Shown here in pieces: positions 27,501 to 39,299 of a stretch of 64,000 nt of DNA (position 1 is its first letter; each line of letters starts with the position of its first letter). Position numbers and translations under genes: made by a program. Source of the stretch: Sambucus nigra (Eukaryota > Streptophyta > Magnoliopsida > Dipsacales > Adoxaceae). The notes beneath the pieces were generated by a model, which worked only from the letters and a program-made list of their open reading frames with translations, did no database searches and was not told the DNA's origin. The stretch lies in contig OX422213.1 in assembly GCA_949130495.1 (NCBI GenBank), forward strand, positions 202,299,660 to 202,363,659, in the 5' to 3' direction.

Positions 27501-30000
27501 TATACGATGATAATTTACATATTTCTAGACTTTGGCTTATAAACAAGGCGTTAGAGGGTCAGAACTAGAAACAGCCCCCGAATGTCCCCGTGGGTGGCAC
27601 CAACACCTCCCACGGGACCAATGTAACTCGTAGGAACTGACCCCGCCGCCGTGAGACTCTCGGTTTGATAATACGATGGTGATTTGCATATTTCTAGACT
27701 TAGGCTTTAAAATATGGCGTTAGAGGGTGAGAACTAGAAACATCTCCCGAACGTCCCCGTGGGTGGCACCAACACCTCCCACGGGACCAATGTAACTCGT
27801 AGGAACTGACGTCGCATCCGCGGGTCTCCCGGTTTGAGAATACGACGGTATTTTGTATATTTCTAGACTTGGGAGTAAAAACATGGCGTTAGAGGGTGAG
27901 AACTAGAAATAGTCCCTGAACGTCCCTGTGGGTGGCATCAACACCTCCCACGGGACCAATGTAACTTGTAGGAACTGACCCCACAGCCGCGGGTCTCCCG
28001 GTTGGAGAGTACGACGATAATTTGCATATTTCTAGACTTAAGCAAAACTTGGCGTTAGAGGGTGAAAACTCCAAATAACCCCCTAACGGTCTCGTGGGTG
28101 GCATCAACACCTCCCGCGAGACCCATATAACTCATAGGAACTGACCTCGCAGTCGCGGGACTCCCGGTTTTAGAATACGATGATAATTTGCATATGTCTA
28201 GACTTAGGCTTAAAAACATGGCGTTAGAGGGTGAGAACTCGAAACAGCCCCTGAAGGGCCTCGTTGGTAGCACCAACACTTCCCACGGGACCAATGTAAC
28301 TCGTAAGAACTGACCCCGCAGCCGCGGGTCTCCCGGTTTGAGAATACGATGATAATTTGCATATTTCTAGACTTAGGCTTAAAAACATTGCGTTAGAGGG
28401 TGAGAACTAGAAATATCCCCCGAACATCCCCGTGGGTGGCACCAACACCTCCCACGGGACCAATATAACTCATTGGAACTGATCCCGCAACCGCGGGACT
28501 CCCGGTTTGAGAATACGATGATAATTTGCATATTTCTAGACTTAGGCATAAAAACGTGACGTTACACGGTGAGAACTAGAAGCAAACCTCAAATGGCCCC
28601 GTGAGTGGCACCAACACCTCCCATGGGACCAATGTAATTCGTAGGAACTGACCCCACAGCCGCGAGTCTCCCGATTTTAGAATATGACGATAATTTGCAT
28701 ATTTCTAGACTAAATCAAAATATGGCATTAGAGGGTGAAAACTCGAAATAGCACCCTAACGGCCCCGTGGGTGGCATCAACACCTCCCGCGGGACCAATA
28801 TAACCTGTTGGAACTGACCCCGCAACCGCGGGACTCCAGGTTTGAGAATACGATGATAATTTGCATATTTCTAGACTTAGGCTTAAATACATGACGTTAG
28901 AGGGTGAGAACTAGAAACAGCTCCCGAACGTCCCCGTGGGTGGAACCTACTCCTCCCACGTAACCAATGTAACTCGTAAGAACTGACTCCGCAGCCGTTG
29001 GACTCCCGATTTGAGAATAGGATGGTAATTTGCATATTTCTAGACTTGGGCTTAAAAACATGGCGTTAGAGGGTGAGAACTTGAAACAACCCCCGAACGT
29101 CCCCGTGGGTGGCACCAACACCTCCCACGGGACCAATGTAACTCGTAGGTATGACCCCGCAGCCGCGGGTCTCCCGATTTGAGAGTACGACGGTAATTTT
29201 AATATTTCTAGACTTAATCAAAACAAGGAGTTAGAGGGTGAAAACTCGAAACATCCCACTAAAGGCCCCGTGGGTGGCATGAACACCTCCCGCGGGTGGC
29301 ATGAACACCTCCCACGGGACCAATATAACTCGTTGGAACTGACCCCGTAGCTGCGGGTCTCCCGGTTAGAGAATACGATAATAATTTGCATATTTCTAGA
29401 CTTAGGCTTAAAAATATGATGTTAGAGGGTGAGAACTAGAAACATCCCCCGAACGGCCCCGTGGGTGACACCAACACATCCCACGGGACCAATGTAACTC
29501 GTAGGAACTGACGTCGCAGCCGCGGGACTCTCGGTTTGAGAATACGATGATAATTTGCATATTTTTGGACTTAGGCTTAAAAACATTGCGTTAGAGGGTG
29601 AAAACTCGAAACAGCCCCCGAACGGCCCCGTGGGTGTCACCAACACCTCCCACGGGACCAATGTAACTTTGTAGGAACTGACCCCACAGCCACGGGACTC
29701 CCGATTTCAGTATACGACGATAATTTGCATATTTCTAGACTTCGGCTTAAAAACATGGCGTTAGTGGGTGAAAACTTGAAATAGCCCTCTAAAGGCCTCG
29801 TGGGTGACACTAACACCTCCCACGGGACCAATGTAACTCGTAGGACTGACCCCGCAGCCGCAGGAATCCCGGTTTGAGAATAGGATGATAATTTGCATAT
29901 TTATTGACTTAGGCTTAAAAACATGGCGTTAGAGGGTGAGAACTCGAAACAGCCCCCGAACGTCTCCGTGGGTGGCACCAACACCTCCCACAGGACCAAT
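21600..30000. repeat. Higher-order repeat block E, 4.57-4.74 kb unit (27-28 monomers), third copy of the D series
   Basis: The same ordered variants appear a third time. The monomers at 21969-22274 recur at 26538-26843 (offset 4,569 bp), and those near 24680 recur near 29418 (offset 4,738 bp). The spacing exceeds that of block D because extra monomers lie between. Blocks D and E together form three related copies of one ~3.5-kb series. Confidence 0.7.
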
Positions 30001-30639
30001 GTAACTCGTAGAAACTGACCCCGTCGCCCCGGGACACCCGGTTTGAGAGTACGATGGTAATTTTCATATTTCTAAACTTAGGCTTAAAAACAAGGCGTTA
30101 GAGGGTGAAAACTAGAAACAGCCCCAGAACGTCACCGTGGGTGGCACCAACACCTCCCATGGGACCAATGTAACTTGTACGAACTGAACCCGCAGCCGCG
30201 GGACTCCCGGTTTGACAATACGATGATAATTTGCATATCTCTAGACTTAGGCTTAAAAACATGGCGTTAGAGGGTGAGAACTAGAAACAGCCCCCGAACG
30301 TCCCCGTGGGTGGCAACAACACCTCCCACGGGACCAATGTAACTCGTAGGAACTGACCCCGCAGCCACGGGACTCCCGGTTTGAGAATACGATGATAATT
30401 TGCATATTTCTATACTTAAGCTTAAAAACATGGCGTTAGAGGGTGAGAACTAGAAACAGCCCCCGAACGTCCTCGTGGGTGGAACAAACACCTCCCACGG
30501 GACCAATGTAACTCGTAGGAACTAACCTCGCAGCCGCGGGACTCCCGATAAGAGAATACAACGGTAATTTGTATATTTCTTTACTTACGCTCAAAAACAT
30601 GGCGTTAGAGGGTGAGAACTCGAAACAACCCCCGAACAT

Positions 30640-30690
30640 CCCCGTGGGTGGCACCAAAACCTCGCACGGGTCTCCCGGTTTGAGGGTACG
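30640..30690. repeat. Satellite monomer with ~40-bp internal deletion
   Basis: Normal sequence runs to CCTCGCACGGG (30670) and jumps directly to TCTCCCGGTTTGAG. The CCAATGTAACTCG region and the second stem are missing. The junction lies in CGGG, a tetramer present at both ends of the lost segment, consistent with a slippage or microhomology deletion between the two stems. Confidence 0.8.
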
Positions 30691-31349
30691 ACTGTAATTT
30701 GCATATTTCTAGACTTAGGCTTAAAAACATGGTGTTAGAGGGGGAGAACTAGAAACAGCCCCCGAACGTCCCCGTGGGTGGCACCAACACCTCCCACGGG
30801 ACCAATGTAACTCGTAGGAATTGACCCCGCAGCTGCGGGACTCCCGGTTTGAGAATACGGCAATAATTTGCATATTTCTACACTTAGGCTTGAAAACATG
30901 GTGTTAGAGGGTGAGAACAAGAAAATGCCCCTGAACGTCCCCGTGGGTGGCACCAACACCTCCCACGGGACCAATGTAACTCGTAGGAACTGACCTCGCA
31001 GTCGCGGGACTCCCGATTTGCGAATACGATGGTAATATTCATATTTCTAGACTTAGTCTTAAAAATATGGCGTTAGATGGTGACAACTAGAAACAGCCCT
31101 CTAAAGGCCCCGTGGGTGACACCAACACCTCCCACGGGACCAATGTAACTCGTATGACTGACCCCGTAGCCGTGGGACTCCCGATTTGAGAATACAACGA
31201 TAATTTGCGTATTTCTAGACTTAGGCTTAAAAACATGGCGTTAGAGGGTGAGAACTAGAAATAGCCCCCGAACGTCCCCGTGGGTGGCACCAACACCTCC
31301 CACGGGACCAATGTAACTCGTAGGAACAGACCCCGCAGCCGCGGGACTC

Positions 31350-32370
31350 CCGAATTGAGAGTACGACCATAATTTGCATATTTCTAGACTTTGGCTTATA
31401 TACAAGGCGTTAGAGGGTGAAAACTAGAAAAAAAAACTCCGAACGTCCTAGTGGGTGGCACCAACACCTCCCACGGGACAAATGTAACTCGTAGGAACTG
31501 ACCCCGCAGCCGCGGGACTCCTGATTTTAGAATACGACAGTAATTTTCATATTTCCTGACTTAGGCTTAAAAACATGGCGTTAGAGGGTGAGAACTCGAA
31601 ACAGTCCCCGAAGGGCCTCGTGGGTAGCACCAACACTTCCCACGAGACCAATGTAACTCGTAGGAACTGACCCCGCATCCGCGGGTCTCCCGGTTTGAGA
31701 GTACGACGGTAATTTTCATATTTCTGCACTTAGGCTTAAAAATAAGGCGTTAGAGGGTGAAAACCCGAAACATCCCTCTAAGAGCCCTGTTGGTGGAACC
31801 AACACCTCCCACGGGACCAATGTAACTCGTAGGAACTGACCCCGCAGCCGCGGGACTCCCGAATTGAGAGTACGACCATAATTTGCATATTTCTAGACTT
31901 TGGCTTATATACAAGGCGTTAGAGGGTGAAAACTAGAAAAAGAAACTCTGAACGTCCTAGTGGGTGGCACCAACACCTCCCACGGCACAAATGTAACTCG
32001 TAGGAACTGACCCCGCAGTCGCGGGACTCCTGATTTTAGAATACGACAGTAATTTTCATATTTCCTGACTTAGGCTTAAAAACATGGCGTTAGAGGGTGA
32101 GAACTCGAAACAGTCCCCGAAGGGCCTCGTGGGTAGCACCAACACTTCCCACGGGACCAATGTAACTCGTAGGAACTGACCCCGCATCCGCGGGTCTCCC
32201 GGTTTGAGAGTACGACGGTAATTTTCATATTTCTGCACTTAGGCTTAAAAATAAGGCGTTAGAGGGTGAAAACCCGAAACATCCCTCTAAGAGCCCCGTA
32301 GGTGGAACCAACACCTCCCACGGGACCAATGTAACTCGTAGGAACTGACCCCGCAGCTGCGGGACTCCCG
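31350..32370. repeat. Block F: 509-bp (three-monomer) tandem duplication, nearly identical copies
   Basis: Three monomers from about 31362 recur from about 31871 at exactly 509 bp. Rare markers appear in both: TATATACAAGGCG with an A-rich tract, ATATTTCCTGAC, a CGTGGGTAGCACC variant and AACCCGAAACATCC. In the part compared by eye (31547-31800 with 32056-32309) only a few positions differ, such as CACGAGACC versus CACGGGACC. This is the most recent-looking duplication in the array. Confidence 0.8.
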
Positions 32371-34009
32371 GTTTGAAAATACGATGATAATTTGCATATT
32401 TCTGGACTTAGGCCTAAAAACATTGCGTTAGAGTGTGAAAACTCGAAACAGCCCCCGAACGGCCCCGTGGATGTCACCAACACCTCCCACGGGACCAATG
32501 TAACTCGTAGGAACTGACCCCGCAGCCGCGGGACTCCCCGTTTGAGAATAGGATGGTAATATGCATATTTCTAGACTTAGGCCTAAAAGCATGGCGTTAT
32601 TGGGTGAGAACTCGAAACAGCCCCCGAACGTCCCCGTGGGTGGTACCAACACCTCCCACGGGACCAATGTAACTCGTAGGAACTGACCTCGCAGCCGCGG
32701 AACTCCCGATTTGAGAATATGATGGTAATATTCATATTTCTATACTTAGTCTTAAAAACATGGCGTTTGAGGGTAAGAACTAGAAACATCCCTCTAAAGG
32801 CCCCGTGGGTGACACCAACACCTCCCACGGGACCAATGTAACTCGTAGGACTGACCCCGTAGCCGCGGGACTCCCGGTTTGAGAATAAGACGATAATTTG
32901 CGTATTTCTAGACTTAGTCTTAAAAACATGGCGTTAGAGAGTGAAAACTAGAAATAGCCCCCGAACGTCCCCGTGGGTGGAACCAGCACCTCCCACGAGA
33001 CCAATGTAACTCGTAGGAACTGACCCCGCATGCGCGGGACTCCCGGTTTGAGAGTACGATGGTAATTTGCATATTTCTAGACTTTAGCTTAAAAACAAAG
33101 CATTAGAGGGTGAAAGCTAGAAAAAAAATAGAACGTCCTCGTGGGTGGCACCAACACCTCCCACGGGACCAATGTAACTCGTAGGAACAGACCCCGCAGC
33201 CGCGGGAGTCCCAATTTGAGAATACGATGGAAATTTGGATATTTTCTGACTTAGGCTTAAAAACATGGCGTTAGAGGGTGAGAACTCGAAACAGGCCCCG
33301 AAAGGCCCCGTGGGTAGCACCAACACTTCCCACGGGACCGATGTAACTCCTAGGAACTGACCCCGCAGCCGCGGGTCTCCCGGTTTGAGAGTACGACGGT
33401 AATTTGCATATTTCTAGACTAAGGTCTAAAAATAAGGTTTTAGAGGGTGAAAACTCGAAACAGCCCTCTAAGGGCCCCGTGGGTGGCACCAACACCTCCC
33501 ACGGGAATAATGTAACTCGTAGGAACTGACCCCGCAGCCGCGGGACTTCCGTTTTGAGAATACGACGATAATTTGCATATTTCTGGACTTAGGTTTAAAA
33601 ACATTGCGTTAGAGGGTGAAAACTCAAAACAGCCTCCGAACGGCCCCGTGGGTGTCACCAACACCTCCCACGGCACCAATGTAACTCGTAGGAACTGACC
33701 CCGCAGCCGCGGGACTACCGGTTTGAGAATAGGATGGTAATTTGCATATTTCTACACTTAGGCTTAAAAACATGGCGTTAGTGGATGAGAACTCGAAACA
33801 GCCCCCGAACGTCCCCGTGGGTGGCACCAACACCTCCCACGGGACCAATGTAACTCGTAGGAACTGACCCCGTAGTCGTGGGACTCACGGTTTGAGAATA
33901 CGATGATAATTTAAATATTTCTATACTTAGGCTTAAAAACATGGCGTTAGAGGGTGAGAATTAGAAACAGCCCCCGAACGTCCTCGTGGGAGGCACCAAC
34001 ACCTCCCAC

Positions 34010-34050
34010 GGGACCAATGAAACTCGTAGGAACTCTCGATTTGAGAATAC
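34010..34050. repeat. Satellite monomer lacking the second stem (~18-bp deletion)
   Basis: GTAGGAACT at 34027-34034 passes straight into CTCGATTTGAG. The CCCGC / GCGGG stem is missing. ACT is found at both sides of the deleted part. The monomer is otherwise normal. Confidence 0.75.
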
Positions 34051-35004
34051 GATGGTAATTTGCAAATTTCTTGTCTTAGGCTTAAAAATAAGGCGTAAGA
34101 GGGTGAGAACTCGAAATAGCCCCCGAACGGCCCCGTGGGTGCACCAACACCTCCCACGGGACCAATGTAACTCGTAGGAACTGACCCCACAGCCGCGGGA
34201 CTCCCGGTTTGAGAGTATGATGGTAATGTGCATATTTCTAGACTTATTCTTAAAAACATGGCGTTAGAGGGTGGGAACTAGAAACAACCCTCTAAAGGCC
34301 CCGTGGATGGGACCAACACCTCCCACGGGACCAATGTAACTCGTAGGACTGACCCCGCAGCCGCGGGACTCCCGGTTTGAGAATACGACGATAATTTGCA
34401 TATTTCAGACTTAGGGTTAAAAACACGGCGTTAGAGGTTGAAAACTCGAAACAACCCCCGAACGACGCTGTGGGTGGCACCACCACCTCCCACGGGACCA
34501 TTGTAACTATTAGGAACTGACTTCCCAACCGCGGGACTACCGATTTGAGAATACAATGGTAATTTGCATATTTTTAGACTTAGGCTTAAAAATAAGGCGT
34601 TAGAGGGTGAGAACTAGAAACAGCACCCGAACGTCCCCGTGGGTGGCACCAACACCTCCCACGGGACCAATGTAACTCATAGGAACTGACCCCGCAACCG
34701 CGGGACTCTCGGTTTGAGAATACGACGGTAATTTGCATATTTCTCGACATAGGATTAAAAACATGGCGTTAGAGGTTGAAAACTAGAAACAACCCCCGAA
34801 CGACGCCATGGGTGGCACCAACACCTCCCATGGGACCAATGTAACTCGTAGGAACTGACCCCGCAGCCACGGGACTCCCGATTTGAGAATACGACGATAA
34901 TTTGTATATATCTAGACTTAGGCTTAACAACATGGCGTTAGTGGGTGAAACCTCGAAATAGCCCTCTAAAGGCCTCATGGGTGACACCAACACCTCCCAC
35001 GGGA

Positions 35005-35045
35005 CCAATGTAACTCGTAGGACTGATCCCGGTTTGAGAATAAGA
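35005..35045. repeat. Satellite monomer lacking the second stem (~17-bp deletion)
   Basis: GTAGGACTGATCCCGG at 35017-35032 leads directly into TTTGAGAATAAG. The GC-rich stem is removed. This is an independent event from the one near 34034, because the breakpoints differ. Confidence 0.75.
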
Positions 35046-38000
35046 TGATAATTTGCGTATTTCTAGACTTAGGCTTAAAAACATGGCGTTAGAGGGTGAG
35101 AACTAGAAATAGCCCCCGAACGTCCCCGTGGGTGGCACCAACACCTCCCACGGGACCAATGTACCTCTTAGGAACTGACCCCGCAGCCGAGGGACTCCCG
35201 GTTTGAGAGTACGACGGTAATTTGCATATTTCTAGACTTTGGCTTAAAAACAAGGCGTTAGAGGGTGAAAACTAGAAAAAAAAAACCCGAACGTCCTCGT
35301 GGGTGGCACCAACACCTCCCACAGGACCAATGTAACTCGGAGGAACTGACCCCGCAGCCGCGGGACTCCCGATTTGAGAATACGACAGTAATTTGCATAT
35401 TTCCTGACTTAGGCTTAAAAACATGGCGTTAGAGGGTGAGAACTCGAAACAGCCCCCGAACAGCCCCGTGGGTAGCACCAACCCTTCTCACGGGACCAAT
35501 GTAACTCATAGGAACTGACCCCGCAGTCGCGGGTCTCCCGGTTTGAGAGTACGACGGTAATTTGCATATTTCTAGACTTAGGCTTAAAAATAAGGCGTTA
35601 GAGGGTGAAAACTCAAAACAGCCCTCTAAGGGCCCCGTGGGTGGCACCAACACCTCCCACGGGACCAATGTAACTCGTAGGAACTGACCCCGTAGCCGAG
35701 GGACTCCTGGTTTGAGAATACAATGATAATTTGCATATTTCTGAACTTAGGCTTAAAAACATTGCGTTAGAGCGTGAAAACTCGAAACAGCCCCCGAACG
35801 GCCCCGTGGGTGTCACCAACACTTCCCACGGGACCAATGTAACTCGTAGGAACTGACCCCACAGCCGCGGGACTCCCAGTTTGAGAATAGGATGGTAATT
35901 TGCATAATTATAGACTTAGGCCTAAAAACATGGCGTTAGTGGGTGAGAACTCGAAACAGCCCTCGAACGTCCCCGTGGGTGGCACCAACACCTTCCACGG
36001 GACTAATGTAACTCGTAGGAACTCACCTCATAGTCGCGGGACTCCTGATTTGAGAATACGATGGCAATATTCATATTTCTAGACTTAGCCTTAAAAACAT
36101 GGCGTTTGAGGGTGAGAACTAGAAACATCCCTCTAAAGGCCCCGTGGGTGACACGAACACCTCCCACGGGACCAATGTAACCCGTAGGACTGACCACGTA
36201 GCCGCGGGACTCCCGGTTTGAGAATACGACGATAATTTAAGTATTTATAGACTTAGGCTTAAAAACATGGCGTTAGAGGGTGAAAACTAGAAATAGCCCC
36301 CGAACATCCCCGTGGGTGGAACCAGCACCTCCCACGAGACCAATGTAACTCGTGGGAACTGACCCCGCAACCGCGGGACTCCCGGTTTGAGAGTAGGACG
36401 GTAATTTGCATATTTTTAGACTTTGGCTTAAAAACAAGGCGTTAGAGGGTGAAAACTAGAAAAAAAAACCGAACGTCCTTGTGGGTGGCACCAACACCTC
36501 CCACGGGACCAATGTAACTCGTAGGAACTGACCCCGCAGCCGCGGGACTCCCGATTTGGGAATACGACGGTAATTTGCATATTTCCTGACTTGGGCTTAA
36601 AAACATGGCATTAGAGGGTGAGAACTCGAAACAGCCCCCGAACGGCCCCGTTGGTAGAACCAACACCTCCCACGGGACCAATGTAACTCGTAGGAACTGA
36701 CCCCGCAGCCGCGGGTCTCCCGGTTTGAGAGTACGATGGTAATTTGCATATTTCTAGACTTAAGCAAAACATGGCGTTAGAGGGTCAGAACTGGAAGCAG
36801 CCCCCCGAACGTCCCCGTGGGTGGCACCAACACCTCCCACAGGATCAATGTAACTCGTAGGAACTGACCCTGCAGCCGCGGGACTCCCGGTTTGAGAATA
36901 GGATGGTAATTTGCATATTTCATGACTTAGGCTGAAAAACATGGCGTTAGAGGGTGAAAACTCGAAACAGCCTCCGAACGTCCCCGTGGGTGGCACCAAC
37001 ACCTACCACGGGACCAATGTAACTAGTAGGAACTGACCCCGCAGCCGCGAGACTCCCAGTTTGAGAATACGTTGATAATTTGTATATTTCAAGACTTAGG
37101 CTTAAAAACGTGGCGTTAGAGGGTGAGAACTCGAAACAGCCCCCGGATGGCCCCGTGGGTGGCACCAACACCTCCCACGGGACCAATGTAACTTGTAGGA
37201 AATGACCTCGAAGCCGCGGGACTCCCGATTTAAGAGTACGACGGTAGTTTAGATATTTCTAGACTTAAGCAAAACATTGCGTTAGAGGATGAAAACTCGA
37301 AACAGTCCCCGAACGGCCCCGTGGGTGGCACCAACACCTCCCACGGGACCAATGTAACTAGTAGAAACTGACCCCGCAGCCGCGGGACTCCTGGTTTAAG
37401 AATACGACGGTAATTTGCATATTTTTAGACTTAGGGTTAAAACCATGGCGTTAGAGGGTCAAAACTCAAAACAACCCTCTAACGACCCCGTGGGTGGCAC
37501 CAACACCTCCCACGGGACCAATGTAACTCGTAGGACTGACCCCGTAGCCGCGGGACTCCCGGTTTGAGAATAAGACGATAATTTGCGTATTTCTAGACTT
37601 AGGCTTAAAAACATGGCGTTAGAGGGTGAAAACTAGAAATATCCCCCGAACGTCCCCGTGGGTGGAACCAGCACCTCCCACGAGACCAATGTAACTCGTA
37701 GGAACTGACCCCGCAGCCGCGGGACTCCCGGTTTGAGAGTACGATGGTAATTTGCATATTTCTAGACTTTAGCTTAAAAACAAGGCGTTAGAGGGTGAAA
37801 ACTAGAAAAAAAAAACCAGAACGTCCTCGTGGGTGGCACCAACACCTCCCACGGGACCAATGTAACTCGTAGGAACAGACCCCGCAGCCGCGGGACTCCC
37901 GATTTGAGAATACGATGGAAATTTGCAAATTCCCTGACTTAGGCTTAAAAACATGGCGTTAGAGGGTGAGAACTCGAAACAGCCCCCGAACGGCCCCGTG

Positions 38001-38623
38001 GGTAGCACCCACACTTCCCACGGGACCAATGTAACTCCTAGGAACTGACCCCGCAGCCGCGGGTCTCCCGGTTTGAGAGTACGACGGTAATTTGCATATT
38101 TCTAGACTTAGGTCTAAAAATAAGGCTTTAGAGGGTGAAAACTCGAAACAGCCCTCTAAGGGCCCCGTGGGTGGCACCAACACTTCCCACGGGACCAATG
38201 TAACTCGTAGGAACTGACCCCGCAGCCGCGGGACTCCCGTTTTGAGAATACGACGATAATTTGCATATTTCTGGACTTAGGCTTAAAAACATTGCGTTAG
38301 AGGGTGAAAACTCGAAATAGCCCCCGAACGGCCCCGTGGGTGTCACCAACACCTCCCACGGCACCAATGTAACTCGTAGGAACTAACCCCGCAGCCGCGG
38401 GACTACCGGTTTGAGAATAGGATGGTAATTTGCATATTTCTAGACTAAGGCTTAAAAACATGGGGTTAGTGGGTGAAAACTCGAAACAGCCCCCGAACGT
38501 CCCCGTGGGTGGCACCAACACCTCCCACGGGACCAATGTAACTCGTAGGAACTGACCCCGTAGTCGTGGGACTCACGGTTTGAGAATACGACGATAATTT
38601 ACATATTTCTATACTTAGGCTTA

Positions 38624-38683
38624 AAAACATGGTGTTAGAGGGTGAGAACTAAAAACAAAACATGGCGTTAGAGGGTGAAAACT
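38624..38683. repeat. Partial monomer duplication near the right edge of the array
   Basis: AAAAACATGGTGTTAGAGGG (38624) is followed 33 bp later by AAAACATGGCGTTAGAGGG (38657), so a short piece of monomer is repeated before the monomer continues. Only about one monomer remains before the array ends at 38812. Irregular units at array edges are common in satellites. Confidence 0.8.
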
Positions 38684-38812
38684 CGAAACAGCCCCGAACG
38701 GTTCCGTGGGTGGCACCAACACCTCCCACGGGACCAATGTAACTCGTAGGAATTGACCCCGCAGCCGCGTGACTCTCGGTTTGAGAATATGATGATAATT
38801 TTCATATTTCTA

Positions 38813-39299
38813 CTTGGTTACTGATAATTTTAACTCATATATGCAATTTTTCAGCTTGATTAATTTTTTTGTAAAACTACTTGGTTAATGATATTTTTTT
38901 TTATGTATACTACCATTTGTAGGATTTTTGCACGCGGAACAAATGAAGGAGGCAATGGTCTACAGTATGAAGAGTGTTTATATGTTGTGGACATTCAGGA
39001 TTTTTCTTTTTGTGTTACTGTCGTGGGGGCTTTTATTGTTTAGTTTTGTGGCCGTGCGGGGTTTTATAATTTGATTGTTGAATTTTATGGTCGTGCGGGC
39101 TTTATAATAAGCAGGTTTTACTTTTACAGGTTTTGGAATGTCAATAAAATAGAGGGAACTCTGCCCAATTTTTTTTGGTCTGTGAATTATTAAGATGTGT
39201 AATATTTATAAGTTTGTATATATATATTTGTTTATTAACAACGTTCTCGATTCGCAATTTGTGATTTTTTTTATTGTTTTGCCAATAATAAATATTTGT
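38813..39299. other. AT-rich non-satellite segment, possibly a degraded transposon interior
   Basis: The satellite stops abruptly in ATATTTCTA (38804-38812). The following ~490 bp is AT-rich. A short direct repeat is present: TACTTGGTTACTGATA at 38811 and TACTTGGTTAATGATA at 38878. A splice-acceptor-like ACCATTTGTAG ends near 38922, and AATAAAATAGAGGG lies near 39144, looking like a gene's last exon and 3' end. No protein family could be recognised. Because the segment lies between the satellite and CACTA-type terminal repeats, it may be the 3' part of a CACTA element gene; this is inference. Confidence 0.35.

Larger units (their letters stand above)
32820..38590. repeat. Higher-order repeat block G, ~4.69-kb unit (about 28 monomers)
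   Basis: The segment 32820-33900 matches 37505-38590 with offset 4,685-4,688 bp. Shared markers are GAGAATAAGACGATAAT, the A-tract monomer (33119 / 37806), TAGGTCTAAAAATAAGG, an ATTTCTGGAC monomer with CATTGCGTTAGAGG, and TAGTCGTGGGACTCACGG. The sharing is dense, suggesting a fairly recent block event at the array's right end. Confidence 0.75.
1..38812. repeat. 169-bp satellite DNA array, about 230 tandem monomers
   Basis: A head-to-tail array with a repeat length of 166-169 bp. Unit starts (TGAGAATACG) fall at 1, 169, 338 and 504, and the pattern continues to 38812. Landmarks in each monomer, in order, are: TGAGAATACGACGATAAT, GCATATTTCTAGACTTAGG, a conserved CATGGCGTTAGAGGGTGA, CCCCCGAACG, a stem CCCGTGGG / CCCACGGG with a 14-nt spacer, CCAATGTAACTCGTAGGAA, and a second stem CCCGC / GCGGG with a 4-nt loop. 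A shorter variant has CTTAAGCAAAACATGG in place of CTTAGGCTTAAAAACATGG. Another lacks two bases and reads GTAGGACTGACC. The array runs off the left edge, so its full length is unknown. The length is near that of one nucleosome and typical of plant centromeric or heterochromatic satellites, but no family is recognised. No gene is supported inside it. Confidence 0.97.

Noticed and set aside
1..38812. CRISPR-like array of repeats and spacers
   Set aside because: The whole 169-bp unit is repeated with no unique spacers, and the surroundings are plant retrotransposons without cas genes.
1..38812. Ribosomal intergenic spacer or telomeric repeat
   Set aside because: No rRNA coding sequence or TTTAGGG-type units are visible in or near the array.
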